A DNA stretch of 64,000 bases from Epiperipatus broadwayi (Eukaryota; Onychophora; Udeonychophora; Euonychophora; Peripatidae), in contig JAQFVV010012400.1 in NCBI GenBank assembly GCA_028023455.1, forward strand, positions 15,185,490 through 15,249,489. Reading direction: 5' to 3'. Both the position numbers and the translations under genes were made by a program. Below are positions 62,414 to 64,000 of this stretch, one piece after another; the first letter of the stretch is position 1, and every line of letters begins with the position of its first letter. The notes under the pieces are model-generated. The model saw only the letters and a program-made list of their open reading frames with translations. It searched no databases and was not told where the DNA came from.

Positions 62414-62506
62414 ACGAGAGGTCAGTGACAGCTGCTTTACAAGCAGTTGTCCCGGGTTACCGGGTTCGCTTCCCGGCTGATGCTATGACACATGAGAAAA
62501 AAAAAA
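62414..62506 (+). mobile_element. Serine-tRNA-like SINE, third copy, 5'-truncated
   Basis: It matches 24366-24456 closely: gagaggtcagtgacagctgc, an anticodon-arm-like ctgctttacaagcag, box B ccgggttcgcttcccgg, gctgatgctatgacaca and an A10 tail. The first ~17 bp of the family (gtcaagcattggtggtc) are missing, as in 5'-truncated retroposition. In this copy the anticodon stem pairs fully. Confidence 0.85.
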
Positions 62507-63224
62507 CAAGAACTTTGTTTTAGAAGAATATCAAATTCAAGTATTATAATTATTTAGCAAAAAAGCTGATTACTTTATTCAGTTAAAAATTTCTTAAAAT
62601 ACAAACTTGCAGTGCATAATTCTATATTATATATAAACATTAAAATTAAACCATACTAAAAAATCTTTTTTTTTTTCATTTGCTTATACTTGGTTTTATT
62701 ATGCTTCCCTGAATTGTTATTTTTCTAATGAAATAAAACAATATATTAAAAATAAATTAAATTATAAATGAAAATAATTTATATGAATAATAAATAAGAC
62801 AAAATAATTAAATTTTTGAAATATATATAAAATATTATATAAAAAGTTATTTAAATATATATATATATTCTTCACCACATCTATACCATTTACTGTAGCT
62901 TTAGTAATTAATAGATGCAGATGATGGTGCTTAACAAATCCATATCCAAGAAGATACTATCTAAAATCCCCAAATGAATTTCAAGCTTACAGCTATCATT
63001 GAAGAGGAACATTGGATTTGGACCAATTTCTGGATCTTTAAAATTTAATGTATCTTTCCTCTGCCAACCATAATTTATCTTTCTGTTTCATTACCAAGCT
63101 ATCAGCCCAACTTGAAAAACATAAAAATTTTCAATCTAAGCCATCCTGCCTGTATAGCCATGCTGCTGAAACAACATTGAGTAAGCTGAAGTCATGTGAT
63201 ATTTTATTGATTTTAAACATATAT
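62507..63224. other. A+T-rich non-coding stretch, no gene seen
   Basis: Nothing supported; 62815-62870 is rich in TATA-type simple repeat. Confidence 0.5.
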
Positions 63225-64000
63225 ACAAGGGAAGACCCAAAAATAACAGAAATCGTTCTCTGGTTTGTTTGCCTATTGTAATATATACTTTACTTGTTAC
63301 ATACTTCTTAAAGAGACCCTTCTGAGTCAATTTTCCAAATGACATCATCATGTGAAATTGTGAGGGCATATAATACATTGTTTTGTAAAGTTCATTTTAC
63401 ATTTTTGACAATGTGAAATTCTGTTTTCATTTACAGAAAATAACAATGAAAAAAGTTGTAATGCTTAAAACAGATTACAAGAAAGCTGTTCTCATAAAAA
63501 CACAAGTCTATGAGTGTTTTATTTGAAATGTTAAATTTATCATGTACCTAAAAAGTGTCACAAGTGAAATTCAAAATCAAAACAATGCTGTTTTTTTTTT
63601 ATGCACATGGCAGTTTCCTTTAAAATTTAGTTCATAATTAATCAAACATTTTATCTGCAAGTTCTGAAACATTTATGTGATGCGTTAAAATGTAAACATC
63701 CTGTTTTGTGACAAAGAAAAGAGTTCAAGCTGCACTCCCACAAAGTGTGATCTCTTTTTAATTAAATACAGCATTATTTAGCTTATCTATCAGCCATTTT
63801 CACTCAATCTCGCTACTTAAAATTTTTTCAATCTCTCAAATGAAAAAATGTCTCAATTTTTTTTATTTTTTATTTTTTGAAGATTTAGAAGTGGTGGAAA
63901 AAATGACAGACATTAAAAGGCATCACTTTGCAAATACTTCCAGATTACTTTGAAAAATGAAAAACACATTTAGACAGGTATATTGCATCAAATGGATAGT
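63225..64000 (+). mobile_element. Mariner-like transposon, copy 2, runs off the window
   Basis: The left end acaagggaagacccaaaaat is followed by aacagaaatcgttctctgg, as at 16342. 63461-63525 translates MLKTDYKKAVLIKTQVYEC, the mariner helix-turn-helix motif, with the same frame losses before it. The rest parallels the copy at 16342-17242 in order, including a gacagacattaaaag(g)catcacttt phrase at 63906 matching gcaggcattaaagggcctcacttt at 17070. It shares the same internal deletion, so both copies descend from an already deleted, non-autonomous parent. The right end lies beyond 64000. Confidence 0.75.

Overview
This window is eukaryotic, very A+T-rich DNA that is non-coding apart from the remains of transposable elements. 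I find no intact host gene, no multi-exon gene model I could defend, and no rRNA, operon or prokaryotic signal. The long A/T homopolymers, tRNA-derived SINEs, two kinds of non-LTR retrotransposon, Penelope-like GIY-YIG remnants, hAT and mariner transposons and many fold-back elements all point to an animal genome. One LINE most resembles the esterase/endonuclease/reverse-transcriptase elements common in ticks and other chelicerates. An arthropod, perhaps a chelicerate, is therefore my best guess, at low confidence. The species cannot be read from the sequence.

Layout. At 0-13 kb there is a non-autonomous hAT-like element (2110-3606). A second hAT (7082-8711) has an exact 8-bp target duplication and keeps only the C-terminal transposase domain. 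A third hAT-like element (9889-11558) was invaded by a large palindromic element (10265-11146). At 13-20 kb there is a near-perfect 155-bp hairpin (13076-13230), an internally deleted mariner (16342-17242) and a decayed LINE of family A on the + strand (18105-19860). At 20-30 kb there are tandem and inverted repeats, a serine-tRNA-like SINE with its target duplication (24349-24456), a 1.1-kb inverted-repeat complex (27294-28410), and a third copy of the first hAT family in which a degenerate satellite has expanded (28535-29810).

At 31.9-39.4 kb lies one LINE of family B on the - strand. It runs esterase, endonuclease, reverse transcriptase, C-terminus, and is broken by two insertions (about 34285-37084 and 37479-38346). 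At 41.9-44.8 kb a second family A LINE lies on the - strand. At 46-53 kb there are an inverted-repeat element enclosing a tRNA-like segment, another serine-tRNA-like SINE, a fold-back element, a cluster of three Penelope GIY-YIG remnants (two head to head), and the best copy of the first hAT family (51707-53249, 8-bp duplication). At 53-64 kb the DNA is mostly plain A+T-rich, with a ~200-bp tandem array (59395-60110), another Penelope GIY-YIG remnant (61520-61831), a third SINE copy (62414-62506) and a second mariner that runs off the window end (63225-64000).

The elements do not work together as a system. The window is a nested record of insertions: several events can be ordered (hairpin element into hAT; two insertions into LINE B), and every coding copy I can read is broken.
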